Part shown: one piece after another, positions 1-12,058 of the stretch
Position numbering within the stretch: the first letter of the stretch is position 1
Layout: each line of letters starts with the position of its first letter
Assembly (NCBI GenBank): GCA_017562135.1
Contig: QEYB01000448.1
Location: 1,612,001-1,676,000, forward strand
Reading direction: 5' to 3'
DNA length: 64,000 nucleotides
Source: Dipylidium caninum
Taxonomy: Eukaryota; Platyhelminthes; Cestoda; Cyclophyllidea; Dipylidiidae
Made by a program: the position numbers and the translations under genes
Notes under the pieces: generated by a model
What the model was told of the DNA's origin: nothing
Database searches by the model: none
What the model saw: only the letters and a program-made list of their open reading frames with translations

Positions 1-2256
1 TATTTACCAGCAATTGAGCTTTTTACAAAAGCGGAGCATAAGGCTCATATTGAGTGTCCAGTTTACGTCTTCACGTTCGCAAATGTAAGAAGTTGAATGG
101 TTGTTGTCAACATGAACCGCGTTGCGACAACAACCACTTGACCTTACATCAATGCCACGTTGGAGGGTCAAGCCAAGTGGGTGTGTATTTTCATCTGCGG
201 CTGATATTCCACTTTGCTTAAGTGGCATCGTCCTTGGTAGACTTAATTCCACAGACCGGCAGGTTCTCCGTCACGATCCCCCTCCTCCTGTTTATAATTC
301 CTCCGGGGAGGACGAAAGTTGTCACTGCAGCAAAATTGCCAAGAGAGTAGCTTGTACACTCATTCGTGGCGTAACGTCGGGCGAAATAACGCGGTCGGGT
401 GTGTGTTGGGTTGGAGGAGAAGGGCGGCTACGGCATCGCCGTCACCGAGGCTCGTTTGTCTACCGTGGGTAATTGAAGAGGCATGTCGGCGAGCGAGGTG
501 ATGCCAAACTACCGCCGGTCCCGCGACCGATCCACCCTCCAAAGTGGCCATGGGCATTTTTTTGTCTAATTACATATGTCACCCATCTACATTTCGGTGA
601 TGTGGTATGTTTAGGGGATCTGACCACAATACCCAGTCCGTGGGAGGCCTTAAAAAGTAAAACTCCGCCTCTCCATAATGTCATCTCATAGGGTGCGCCT
701 AATTCTTCACATCAGGGGAACTCGCGGTGGACGAAACAAACGAGTCGACGACATTCGGCACTGTAGTCCAAACGGAAGAGCGGGTTGAGGGCCTTGAAAG
801 ACCCCTTTTGACCCGGTGATTGACTAGATTCTCCGCACCACCGCGCATTTTGTTGGCTTTGCTGATCTTTTGAGCCCCCTGAAGTCTAGCAAAAGGCATT
901 TTGCCTCATAACGAGACCGGAATGGGCGCACTCGCGACAGTAACATTGCGCTGGCGTCAAACTGAATCCACTTAAAATTCTCTCGGCAGTGAGAAAGTGC
1001 CTTCGTTTTCATTACGAAAGACCGTAAAAGCTACGGAGACAGAACCTTCGGCACTTGCATCAGCCGATTTCGTTAGCTTCGTCTCTCTCCACTGCCAACT
1101 TTACGTTTGAAATTGTGTGTCTTCCACCTTCTCGTCTTCATGGAGGCACACTTTATGGCTCCCAGAAAGAAGCCGTACTTTAAGAATTTGTTGATCCTCG
1201 ACTGCCCTTCAGCCAGGGGATCTGGTCGCTCTCGATTTAGCCTCACCAGCCCCCAACTGACTAGGACAATGTCGTTTTTGTCAAGTCTGCGGAATCTCCT
1301 TATACTCGCCTTCCACCCTCCTCTCCTGTGGCATTAACGCTGAAATCTGAAACTTTTCGCTCACATGCAGTTGTCAGTGGTAATTTGCAGTTTTCACGAT
1401 TATACTGAGGAACAGACGCGTTGGGCAAATGCAAGACCAAAATGCCACCAAATGCTTTCAGCCTCACAGGTTTCCCTATTGCATATGGCAGATTCCTAGA
1501 CCGAAAAAATGTATGTCACTGCATAACTGAGGTTTTTTCTACTTCTCAGGGAATTGCGACAGCACACAGACTGGCCGGAAGAGGAGGGGAGAATGCGGTA
1601 TTTCAATCGTTAGCAGTAGCACCTCGATTAAAAAACAAGCATTTTTTGTGTATTCATTAGAAAGAGTATTTGCGCAACTCAAATTAAGCGGTTATTTGCA
1701 AATTTATTGTCAGCTACGGTCCGTAACGTCTTCTATGACAACTCATCAAGGTTTTACAATCGCAAGTGACACCTTTTTGAGTTTTGTATTTAGTGAATCC
1801 CAAGATCCACGAGAAAAGTTCAATGAGGAGAAGTTGAGACCTCGTAGCCGTCTCGGGTGCCGGGACTCATGCTGCAATTCAGGTGAACGGTTGCCTCGAG
1901 GAGAAGTAATTCTAACTAGGCGACGGCTGACTCGACCGCGTTGGCCGTCAGACTTCTTGACTCCGTCGGCAGAGCCATGGCGGCGAGGGGAGAAAGTGCG
2001 CTTCTTTGAACAACTTGACGAAGGCAGAGGAAAGAGTGGGAGCCGTTCAAACACACCTCCATGCAGATGTCAGTCTTGCCAAACTATTGCGTGTTCCACT
2101 GGAGAGTAGTTGAGGCGATAAATTTTTAATGCATAGCATTAAGCACTACTTTCGACATCCTCCGTAACTATCGTTCACGTTTTGTGTGGCACGGGTTGAA
2201 AATCGCTCTTACAATCCACATTTCCACCTTGATGACGGAAAGATTGAGCCTGTGTA

Positions 2257-2272
2257 GGAGGAGGAGGAGGAG
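2257..2272. repeat. (GGA)n microsatellite
   Basis: A short run of GGA triplets lies in otherwise non-repetitive sequence. No gene overlaps it. Confidence 0.6.
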
Positions 2273-5197
2273 TAGTACAATTTGGCGCATAGGATGGTGA
2301 GGGAGTCGTTTCAAAGTACCGCAGTTTACCACGTGGTTGGCCGTGTATGGTGCCAACCGAATGGGCAAGGCCGCTTATCAACATCGGGATATAATTTCAC
2401 CGTAAACGGTTCGTTTGATCTTTAAACCCTCATAGTAGCACAAATTTACAATGACTTTCAGTAATATCGTAAACACCACAACCGCTCCCATGGTACCCTG
2501 AAAGTACTTGTGGCCAAGCTTACTGCCGAAAAAACTGTACAACTAAACTGCTAACGATAAGGGCTATTTGGAGTCTTCCGGTGGAGTTGTCAGAGATGAA
2601 AATAAGTGCTCCTGTTGCGAAGGTGGATGTAGATTTCGCAGCCCTGGTCGAGATTGCCAGGAGTCCTGGCTGGCGGTCAAGGTTTAATAGTAGAATGGAT
2701 CGGATCTGGCAGCTGAGACGAGGCAACAGGACGACTCCATAGAATTGCGTTCGTAAATGTGCTTGTAAATAAATCACTCAAATTCTAGACACCACACGAC
2801 GGTTGTATGAAGGTGAGAATTAATATTTGGGAATGTTCTGCTTTCTCCACCGGAGCTATAAAGTAGTCACGAGGGCAGCCTTCTGGCAGTTTCTCTCGAG
2901 CTCAATCGTGTAAATGATTTACGATTGCGTCGAGGCTGGCGCATGGAGCCGCAGTGAGTGGATCCACTGTGATTCATTCCATGGGCTGGGATTTGTGCGT
3001 ACGCAGAATTAAACACGGACAGAAACCAGTTATTTGAATGCCCACCACCGAATAGTGCTGCGGTTGACTACCTCCCAACCGCCTCTGTTTCATTCCTCCA
3101 CAAGTCTGTTGACACATCTTGTCTGTCGACTAAATATGGAAGGTGGTCATCTTCATTGTCTCCATGGGAGTGGAGCGGATCCGCTGTAGCAATTTTTTTC
3201 CGGTTTTTCTCTACAATATGCAATAATCTACCGTTCAGTGCTTTATTATCTTTTACTCCAAGCTAAGAAAATATTATTTGTGCCAGGATTTAAGATTCAC
3301 CACTCTCGAAAAAAAAACGGACAGGAATGCTGCAGATACATTGCTTCTTTCCCCGATAAAGTGCAAGAGGCCAATTTTATTCCGACAAGTTCTGCGATTC
3401 GACTGGTGCCCGGCCGAGTTGGGAAGGTTTGCTCTTCTGCCAATCTCCTGCTGGAGTAGCTCCCTCATTACCGTAATGGAGCCACACTCGCACCCGAATC
3501 TCGCCTCAGAGCCCATTTTGAACCACTTAACCGGTTTTGAAATAGCTGCGGTGCGATTGTGCACGCAAATCCCTTCATGTAGACCCTACGGAGGCAGGGT
3601 GTCTCGTCGGACCTCCACCCAAACCGTTCCTCCTATGTTTGCTAATCTCATCTTTATGACACTTTTTATTACTTGCTGTCAGCTGTGGATAGAACGCGTG
3701 CCATTTCAGTTTCTTCCTGCAGTTGCTGAGAGAGTATAAATTAAACTTTGACCTATGGACTGTGGTACATACCCGAGGGTTGACTGGTCTGGGAGCAATT
3801 TATCACATGCTTTTGTCCATTTCCAGTTGTATTTAAAACGACCTCACCGTATTGCCCATCTGGAGAAGGGGGAGGGGCGCTCCGCTTTTGTTTGTCCACG
3901 TCCGCTCGGACGGACCACGATGGGACGGCTACTGGCATTCCCCAAATTGCCCCGTGTGTACAAATTTAGCAGCTCAGCGTCATTGATTGGCGAGGAGAGT
4001 CACTCCGCTGTCATGGGTGGTAATGCTAACATGTGACATTGTGTAGATTAACTCCACACCCTCACAAGGCCTCCAAAGACAACCTCTTTACTTAATAAAT
4101 CATGCGCCGTCTCGCTGACCCAACTAGGCAGACACAATCGAGCAACCAGGAACCGGACCAACCATCCACCAAACCAGTCGGTGCGGCAGCCGGCCCGCCA
4201 GACATCCCTCGGGGTAATTTATTGCCGTACACTTGTGCGTGTGCGTACTTGGAGTCGCAGTTTGTCTCCGACCTGGCCCTGTCTCTCAATGCCCGGGTGT
4301 GTGCCGCTGGCACGCATTGACAAGCGAGTCGGGTCAAGGAAGTAGGTCAGCAAATGGAACGTGCTGGTAGCGAGGCCCTCTCCGTGTCGCGATATTCGTG
4401 AGATTCCACCCCCAGCCCGTCTGCTTATCAAAAAAGTTTCCCCTCACCTGCCACCGGACATCTCCAACTTAACCCGATGTTAACATTTCCTTATCGGTCC
4501 GATGATTTGGCCCTAATTAAAACGAAATGACCAACATCTGCGAAGCAGTGAGTAGCGCGCCTCTCAAACGCAGACGACAGAAAAAACGGACATAAGTGGG
4601 AGGAGGGCGGGAGGGTTGGAGGTTAATGATCATTTTCACGCGAAATCAGTAAGTTGCCGTCTAGGAGGAGGTTTCAGCGGACAGATAGCCCGGCCACATG
4701 TCGGGACATTGTCTCTTGGACATGGGTCGTTGAACGCCTATTCACAGCCTTGAACGAGTAAGTATTTCCACCGTGTATGTTCATTTTCCTATCTGGCCCT
4801 CGTCTTTCCTCTAAATTCCTACGGTAGAATGTCACTTACATTGCGGCTCCGTGGTGTGTGCCACGCATATAAGTGGGCGCCTGCAATATTTCGTTTTTTC
4901 CTCCACGTGTGCACACCGACATGAAATGGCGTATTTATTTGGCCCTTGGCTTATGCTGCCGATTAGGTTTTATACGAGGAGTAAAGGTGAATAGGCGGGG
5001 AATCACCAATCGCACAGTCCGAGTCCTCCGGTTTCGGCCTAAATTATCCTCTACGCTCGCCAACTCTCCTGTTCATCTGAAGATACTGCTGATTGAGGCA
5101 ATGGCAAAATTCACTCAATTTTGCCTTTAACACACCAACATTTTCACATGGTGAAGGGTCATCCTGGCTCGGCGGGGAGTGGCACGTAGTTATACGC

Positions 5198-5221
5198 CAC
5201 AAGTGCTAAGTGCCACTTGTG
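5198..5221. repeat. Perfect 8-bp inverted repeat (hairpin)
   Basis: CACAAGTG at 5,198-5,205 is followed, after an 8-nt spacer, by its exact reverse complement CACTTGTG at 5,214-5,221. It could form a small stem-loop, or act as a paired E-box-like site (CACTTG). There is no adjacent gene, so no role can be assigned. Confidence 0.5.
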
Positions 5222-5706
5222 AGAGGAGCGTTTGAGACACTTTTGTTGATATCAACCTATTTCTTACAATCCGTGGCCTCCGAGACAACTCGAGAGATCC
5301 AGTAAGAACTTCTTCGAGTTTTAGAATGAACAGGCAGCCCGTTTACCCTTGAACCCACATCTCGCTAATGCGGAGGTCTGAGGACGAGTGGCCCACTGTC
5401 TAGTGGTTTTGGGAGGGTGCGAACAACGGAGAGACATTAACTTGCATGTGGTTTGTAATAGTCCTCCTTTCTTTCGAGAATGCGGTGTCATGGTGAATGT
5501 CTCGAGAGCCTTCATGGTCTACTGTCCTCTCTCCGTTCATTCAAACGTGCACAATTGCTGAACTGTTACAGGTCAAAGGGTTTCATCGGATCTAAAATTA
5601 CCACTTGTAGGCCCTCAACGTCCCATTACCTGTCATATCGCTTCGATACCCAAGCATTGGTGTCTCAAGTGCGGGAGAACGTATAATTAAATGACACGTC
5701 TTTAGC

Positions 5707-5757
5707 CTCTCCCTCTCCCTCTTCCCCCTCCTCCCCCTCCTCCTCCTGCATCACTGC
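5707..5757. repeat. Pyrimidine-rich CT/CCT tract
   Basis: About 50 bases are almost entirely C and T on the plus strand, with repeated CTC and CCTCC units. This is a low-complexity homopyrimidine tract without an associated gene. Confidence 0.6.
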
Positions 5758-7922
5758 CTTCCTCCCTCCCGTCGTCCCCACATTAATCAACTCAGAACAA
5801 CAACAACATACCTAACTTAAGTTGTGAGAGATCTCGTTTGAGAAAAACAACTATGCAACTGAGCATATATGCCGGTAAGTGAACTGAGGCAGCGGTAACC
5901 ACTCAACGTGAACAATCAGGTCGCTTTGTATGACTATAATTCTCTCAATGTTTTCAACTAGTTGAGTTCTGTCAATGCCACGCCCCACTTACTAGTTTTT
6001 TTCACCTGACTATGAACTTCACACGAAGTGTCTACAGGTGAAGTAGGCTCTGATCCACCTATCCGTCCTCACTGGTTACTGACAGAAATACGTCACGACG
6101 GTGGTAATTCAACGTCATGTTTTCTTCCTCTCCACTCTCGCATCAACTCAAAGTGACATTACAGTCAGTGTAATAGAAAAATTCCTGTTCTCGACGCACT
6201 TATCGCGCCTGCGACCCACCCTGCACGAGGATTTTTCCACCCACGACTTACCGCGGGTGAATAAACACTTCTATTTAAAAGTTGCTCCTCGTGAGAGGCG
6301 GGCGTATCAGTTGCCCGTTGGCTGGCAGCTCAGCCAGCCCCTTCCTTTGAGCACCTCCACTCGCATACATTCTTTTGTGTCACTGCCACGGTGCCTTGGG
6401 GCAGTCTTTCACTGCCACAAGAAGGACAAGCGGCTCTATGGCTTCGCAGCCTCAATAAACCGATGAGTCCATGAGATTGGGTGAAAAGACGGAGAAATTC
6501 TGGCCTCCGTCACCTATATGCTGTGCCCATCTTATTGTTTTCTACTTCACCATATATTCAACGAAGGGGAATCTTCTGCAGAACCAAGTGTGTAGGACTT
6601 CCCCGATGGATTACCTGAAATGATTTGCATTGTAAAGGCAGGACTGTAGCTCTTGAACTACTACAATGGTTTGGATTTCTACAGGTTGGCTTCCCAAAGC
6701 CTCTGTACCTTTCACCATGCCAAATCATTTTCTTCTGTCAGTGCGTTTCACGAAATTACCTCACAACGCCCTCGAATACACCAACCTCGGGCGTGGAGTG
6801 GAGTTTTACGTGGCTCCGAATCATGTTAGAGAATGTGAGACGGTGGCAACCTCAAAATACTTGGTAAACATTTTGACGATCACAGTTTGGAGAGCCAAAG
6901 ACTTATTAATTTCCATTCCAGTTCTCAGGCACGGTGACTGCTTTGAATTCGCCTGCTGACCTCCTGTCGTCAGTTGGTCTCACCTCTCCACTCTGTTACA
7001 CCGCCAGTCGGCCAATAATTCAGGCTTCTTTTTTTCACTTTCGCTCTCTTTATTGCCTAAATGTAAACAGAAAATCCTTGTGAAAACGGCCATAAGACAT
7101 AAATCTGGTGAAAAAATCCCGGTGATTTTTTGTTGATTACTTAATAAAGTCGCTGTCTGCGAATCGAGAGGATGGAGGCTGCTTACCTGAAATGGGGTGG
7201 CAGTTTGAATGGGGAGGAAAGTGTATTGCGTATTTATTTATACCTTATGAAATTCTTACGATGCCGAGAGACATCACTCTGACAGCCTCCAAGCACCAGC
7301 CAATTGCCCCCCTTAAACACTTCTATAGGTTAGTCAAATCGTCAGGAATAGAACTTTTTACTAATTTGAATAAGAAGAAGCACTTTGAATCAGAGCGGAG
7401 GTTTGCGCCCGCATCAACAGAACAAAAAGGTGTAATTATTGCTGTGTCGCAAGATCGAGTCCGTTGATGTCTCCCCATAGTGATGAGGAGGGGAGAACGC
7501 GACCCCGGTTCTGGTTCCCCTCTGAAATCACGGTACCTGGTACTGGTACCTGTGGCTCACAGAAGACGCGGGTGCAGCCAGCAAAAGTTTCCATCGGACA
7601 GCTGGTCCTCGATCCGCACTCTCTTGCACGCACCACGTGTTCATCCTGCTGTGTGACAAGTGACACCACCACAGATTGACGAAAGAGTGGAGTTCTCCTC
7701 CGTCCCCAATCCTCACCGGTCTTCACCCGCCTCCTCGTCCCGCCCCCTCCGCTCTCTCCGCCGCCGCCCAAATAACGCCTCACCACGAGCCGCATGATAA
7801 ATGGCTCCAAACTGCGTCACAACATCGGTTTTATCAGACCCTACATTCGAGAAGTTGTTTCCATGCGCAGTAGATGTTCTGCGCCCCTAGAAATGATGCG
7901 CTGCGCGTCTTAGCTGTTGTTA

Positions 7923-7936
7923 ACACACACACACAC
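7923..7936. repeat. (AC)7 microsatellite
   Basis: Seven AC dinucleotides in a row lie in gene-free sequence. Confidence 0.7.
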
Positions 7937-10900
7937 TTCGTATTGTGTCTGATTGTCTCAGGACGCTAAAAGATAGGCCCATTGTGTGCACTTCATTTAC
8001 CCATCGCTTCTTCTCCTTCTTTTCGTTGCTGCTTTCCGACCGCTTTTCTACAAGAGTAGGCACCCCACTTGGTGATAACAATGCAGAGTCTTCGGCATCA
8101 CTTTTCGTAAATCAGTACTTGGTGTCATTTCGTGGTTGATTTGTAGACATGAAAGCTTTGTTATTACGATGCTACCTGACACTGCAAAAGACTCCAAAAG
8201 TCCAAGGGAAGAACTCTCAACCACCCAATCAACCGCGTCTCACAAATTGGGTCTGAGGACCTCAGGCCCCCCCCAACTACTCCAACAACACCGTGGTCAC
8301 CACGAGTTGTGCTTTGGGGTTTGGAGAGGACCTTCCGCGGTGGAAATTCCTGCCTACATGTTGAGAGGCCCTGCGGTGGACGAAAGGAGGGAAGAGTACT
8401 TCGTCCACTGGTTTGCGTGAAGGCGAAACGCCTTTCGTAAGTCATGCAACCAAGGCCCGTGGTCTTGTCCAGAAATGCTCTCCGGCGTAAGTTGACACAC
8501 TGGTTAGAGTGACTCACGTCAAAAGAGTGAAAGGAATACGTTAACGCGGTCCAAATTCGGTCGCGGGTCAAGGGAGCTGGCAGTGGATCAAACACGGCTC
8601 CCTCCGAGCACCTGTCAGGGGACTACATAAAAAACATGGCATTTTTTGCCAAATTTACGTCGGGTATATTTTAACTTTGTCGTAGAAAGTAATGGCCTCC
8701 CCAAGACAGACACGACTACTGACTGATCCGCGACGTCTGCTCCCTTTATATCCAGTTAAATGCCATTGCACGTCATGTGACCGACTGTGTCTTTTGAGCA
8801 CGAGACTCTTTCTATTTGTCCGAAGTCGTCAAATCGGTACCTAAGAGGAGTACAGAAGTTATCCAATGAATCGAGCTGAAATAATCTTTATCCTTTTTTG
8901 GACTCACCATTTATAAAATCCGAATTAATTAACTCTATGTTTCCACACTTTATTGTTAAGTTACTTTTGAAGAATTGTTATAATCATATTCAACCCAAGG
9001 GTCCCTAATTCGCCTTTTGAATCGCTTTCTGCAATTATCTTTAAGTGTTTACTTCGGAAAGAGGGCGAAGAGGCAGTAGCATCACAAGTGGCCACACACA
9101 GACGCCTCGTCGCGGGACCAGTGCGCAGTGAAGGGGAGGACAAACTGTAACCGGAGGGCCTGGATCGTCTGTCCCTCGTCCGATATCAGTCGCCATTTCA
9201 CCTCAATCAAGTTGCGTCGTCGTTTGACCACAATGTCAGCCCTTCATTGCACTTTTCATAATTTCTCTATTTTTACACCTCCCTTTTTAACTTGAATGCG
9301 AGAACAAGGCGGAAGTCACATCGCGAGGTGAAGAAATTCATACTGTGCTCGAGACCTGCCCAAGATAGACAAGAAGCTTCCTTGAAGTTCTAGGCGGACG
9401 TGGGAGTAAAGACTCGTATGCCTCCCCAACGCTTCTGTTCACCTGCTCCTTTCCACGTATGCGCTGGGTTGAAGTGTGACAAATCCCGACTACGCCTGTC
9501 AACCCGTGGCGGACCGACCGAGCAGCCTCCCCATAACTGGTGCCAGGCCACGCGACAGTCGCAATTCTTGCGATTTCCGCAGAGTCGACGAAAAGTGTAG
9601 TCCAATTCATTGAGACGACACCCTCATCCATCGTTTTTTGTTCGGATCTGCATTTAGACAGTTGGCAGAATACTGACGGACATGCGTCCAAATTTAGCCT
9701 TTTTAAGTTGTGCTAGCATTGAATTTAAATGCAAGTAATTCCCCTACTTCTCAGGGAAGTAAGTTTACAGCATTAAAGATAAAATCCTTAGCTTATCTGC
9801 TTGAATAATGAGCAGCATAAGAAAATTGAATTGCTTTTTTATATTCGGGGTTTTCACCAGCCTCTTTGAAGCTCTTTTAAAGGTGCGAAAAGTCTTGCCT
9901 CTTTGGCTCAATCATGTCATTCCGTGTTTGCGAGACCTCGAAGAAGTGTTTCAGACGCTTCTTCGTCTTGTCTATCCTCGAAAGCTGTCATTCCTTGTAT
10001 GCGCCTTTAACACTGATTAAGCTAACACTACGATGAGCGCGATAAATTGAGGTGGGAAAAATCATGAGTTCTTAAAGCAGAACGCCGAAAGAGTCTCCCG
10101 ATCGGCGATGCATACTACAGTGGGTTCCGACTGAGATTCCACTGCCACTTTCGTCAAAGGGGCGTCTTGATTGTGTGACGGCCCGCCGATGAGTAAAGGG
10201 TTGCATTTGGTGTTAATGAAGGGGGCTACAAACAAAAATCTCTCAACTACTTTTCCTAAATTGCAACCCGCTTATTAATTTTTAACTGTAATGTTATTAC
10301 GAAGATTAATTTTGTGGTAACATCATTCTCATCTGCCGCCGGTTGTGCTGAGGACCAAAGAAGTTAATCTTTCCCCTTTCTTTAAAAAGTTGGGGTCTCC
10401 ATGGGTGAACAAAACCTTTCCCAAGTTCCTTCTACGGTACACTTTGTTTTGTCTCTTGTTAGAGACCGGCACAAACCCAGCATGACTGTTGCAGACCACC
10501 TATTTAATGGCGCTGTCAATTGTCTCAAGTGAAACACGAAAATGTGTAGATCTCGCAGGCCACAAATACGCTTTCTACTTCGCACAAACTGTTAGGCAGG
10601 TTTAAAAGCGCTGACACAGACCAAATTCATGCCACCGACTTGTCGCAGCGCGCGAGTCTGCTCAGGTGGATAGGAAAATTGCCGATCCAGAGGATTTTGC
10701 CGCCCCCTCGGCGCTCCGTCTCTCCACACTGCTACTAATTTATTACCCAGTTGAAGGCCTTTAATTAAAGATTTAACCTGCAGACACTCTCCGCTTCTAT
10801 CGAAAGGCACATTAACTCTTCTGCCTTCCCATCTCCCCTGCCCTCTGACCAATCGGGATGCGTCCTGATATTCTGCAGCAAGAAAATATTAACTATCTAG

Positions 10901-11823
10901 ACTGCAATACGACTAATGGTGATAAGGTTAAGACTTTTTACAATTCAGACTGACCTCTCTTCCGGCTCGGGGTGATAAGGGCGCAAATGTAAATAAAATG
11001 GATGGTTAAGCCTCTGAGCACAAGACCCTCTTGTGGAATGGACCAGGTAGCAAGAGGCCGGTCATACTTTTATGTGGGTGTGTTATCGCGAACTCCTGAG
11101 CAAGCGCTAAGTGGTCAAGACAGGTCAATGAACCCTCCTGGTCTTGCCAGCCCCGAAGACTCCTCGCACTGCACAGGCATGAAAAGCTTTTGGTTCTTTT
11201 TCGACTTACACAACACCTTCTCATCGCCTCACTTAACTTTCTGCACTAACTGGTTTTTTTTCAAAATTAGGCTATTGGGGATAGTTTCACTTCACGGCAA
11301 ACGATTATGTTTCACCCTAATCTGAGGTGGCGGCGAATAGGTTATTTTCTCCCCTTTTTCACTTCCTCCTCATGAGTCATTTTTCATTACTTGTGATGAA
11401 TAACAGCAGTATTATTTGAGAGATATGGAGGAGGCCTGAGGGCCAAAGTAGCATTTAGTAAAACTCAGATAAAGAAGCCTAAAGACAAGAACGGCCTGTT
11501 TTAAGCGGTAAAGTAGTAGATTTTGAATTTAACACAAGGTTACTACACACTTCATTATTAAAATATAGTGGAATCACTTAATATCCATTATTCCCGCATT
11601 GAGTCCGAAAATAATTGCTTACGCCTTGATGGTGTGCCACCCACGACTCTGCCAGCTTCTTGTTTAGGGACAGCAGGCTCTATAACTCAATCAAAAGTTT
11701 CCTGGAGTCGAAAACACTTTCTGTTTTGAGATCTAGGGTAACAATTCCATGAGGCTGCGCGCAGTAAGCACCAGTAATAATGTTGCGACTAGGTGATTCG
11801 ACAACTATGTACATTAGCCGCTT

Positions 11824-11876
11824 ATTGGTGCACTCAAGGTCAAGTGTCCATTGGCTGCATGCTAAACTTATATAAG
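11824..11876 (+). promoter_or_regulatory. CCAAT/TATA core promoter of the cyclin gene
   Basis: Two inverted CCAAT boxes (ATTGG at 11,824-11,828 and 11,850-11,854) precede a good TATA element, TATATAAG, at 11,869-11,876. This order and spacing fit an RNA polymerase II core promoter with NF-Y sites. Transcription would start around 11,900, giving a 5' leader of roughly 150 nt before the cyclin ATG at 12,055. The motifs are seen directly; the function is inferred from position. Confidence 0.6.
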
Positions 11877-12034
11877 TCCCACAGACAAAGCCTCTTCGCT
11901 ACCCTTTTTTGCCTTTGCTGTGTCCGTTTAAACCGTCTTAGTTTCGGACTCATTTGATTTTGTTAGACGAGTTATTCTCTACTGAATTTGTATACCAGAA
12001 CTTTTGCATCTACTCCGCAATTAATACTTTTCGC

Positions 12035-12058
12035 ATGATATCTTGTGTACACTCATGA
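12035..12058 (+). other. Upstream ORF overlapping the cyclin start
   Basis: A seven-codon upstream reading frame begins with ATG at 12,035. Its TGA stop (12,056-12,058) overlaps the cyclin ATG (12,055-12,057) in the arrangement ATGA. Such overlaps can permit termination-reinitiation or dampen translation. Whether the mRNA includes this leader is unproven. Confidence 0.45.

Larger units (their letters stand above)
1..11820. other. Gene-poor flank, no supported gene
   Basis: I see no exon chain or recognisable protein motif on either strand here. Open frames up to about 150 codons occur (for example near 1.6-2.1 kb, 3.3-3.7 kb and 8.2-8.6 kb), but they carry no family motif, no codon bias and no convincing splice partners. 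The stretch contains simple-sequence tracts (a GGA run near 2,257, a pyrimidine-rich tract near 5,707-5,757, an AC run at 7,923-7,936) and one short hairpin (5,198-5,221). It may hold regulatory DNA of the downstream cyclin gene, but that is inference. Confidence 0.55.

Noticed and set aside
1648..2109. 153-codon open frame on the plus strand
   Set aside because: No motif, an antisense frame is open across most of it, and no splice context.
8164..8595. 143-codon open frame on the minus strand
   Set aside because: No family resemblance, and it overlaps an unrelated open frame on the other strand.
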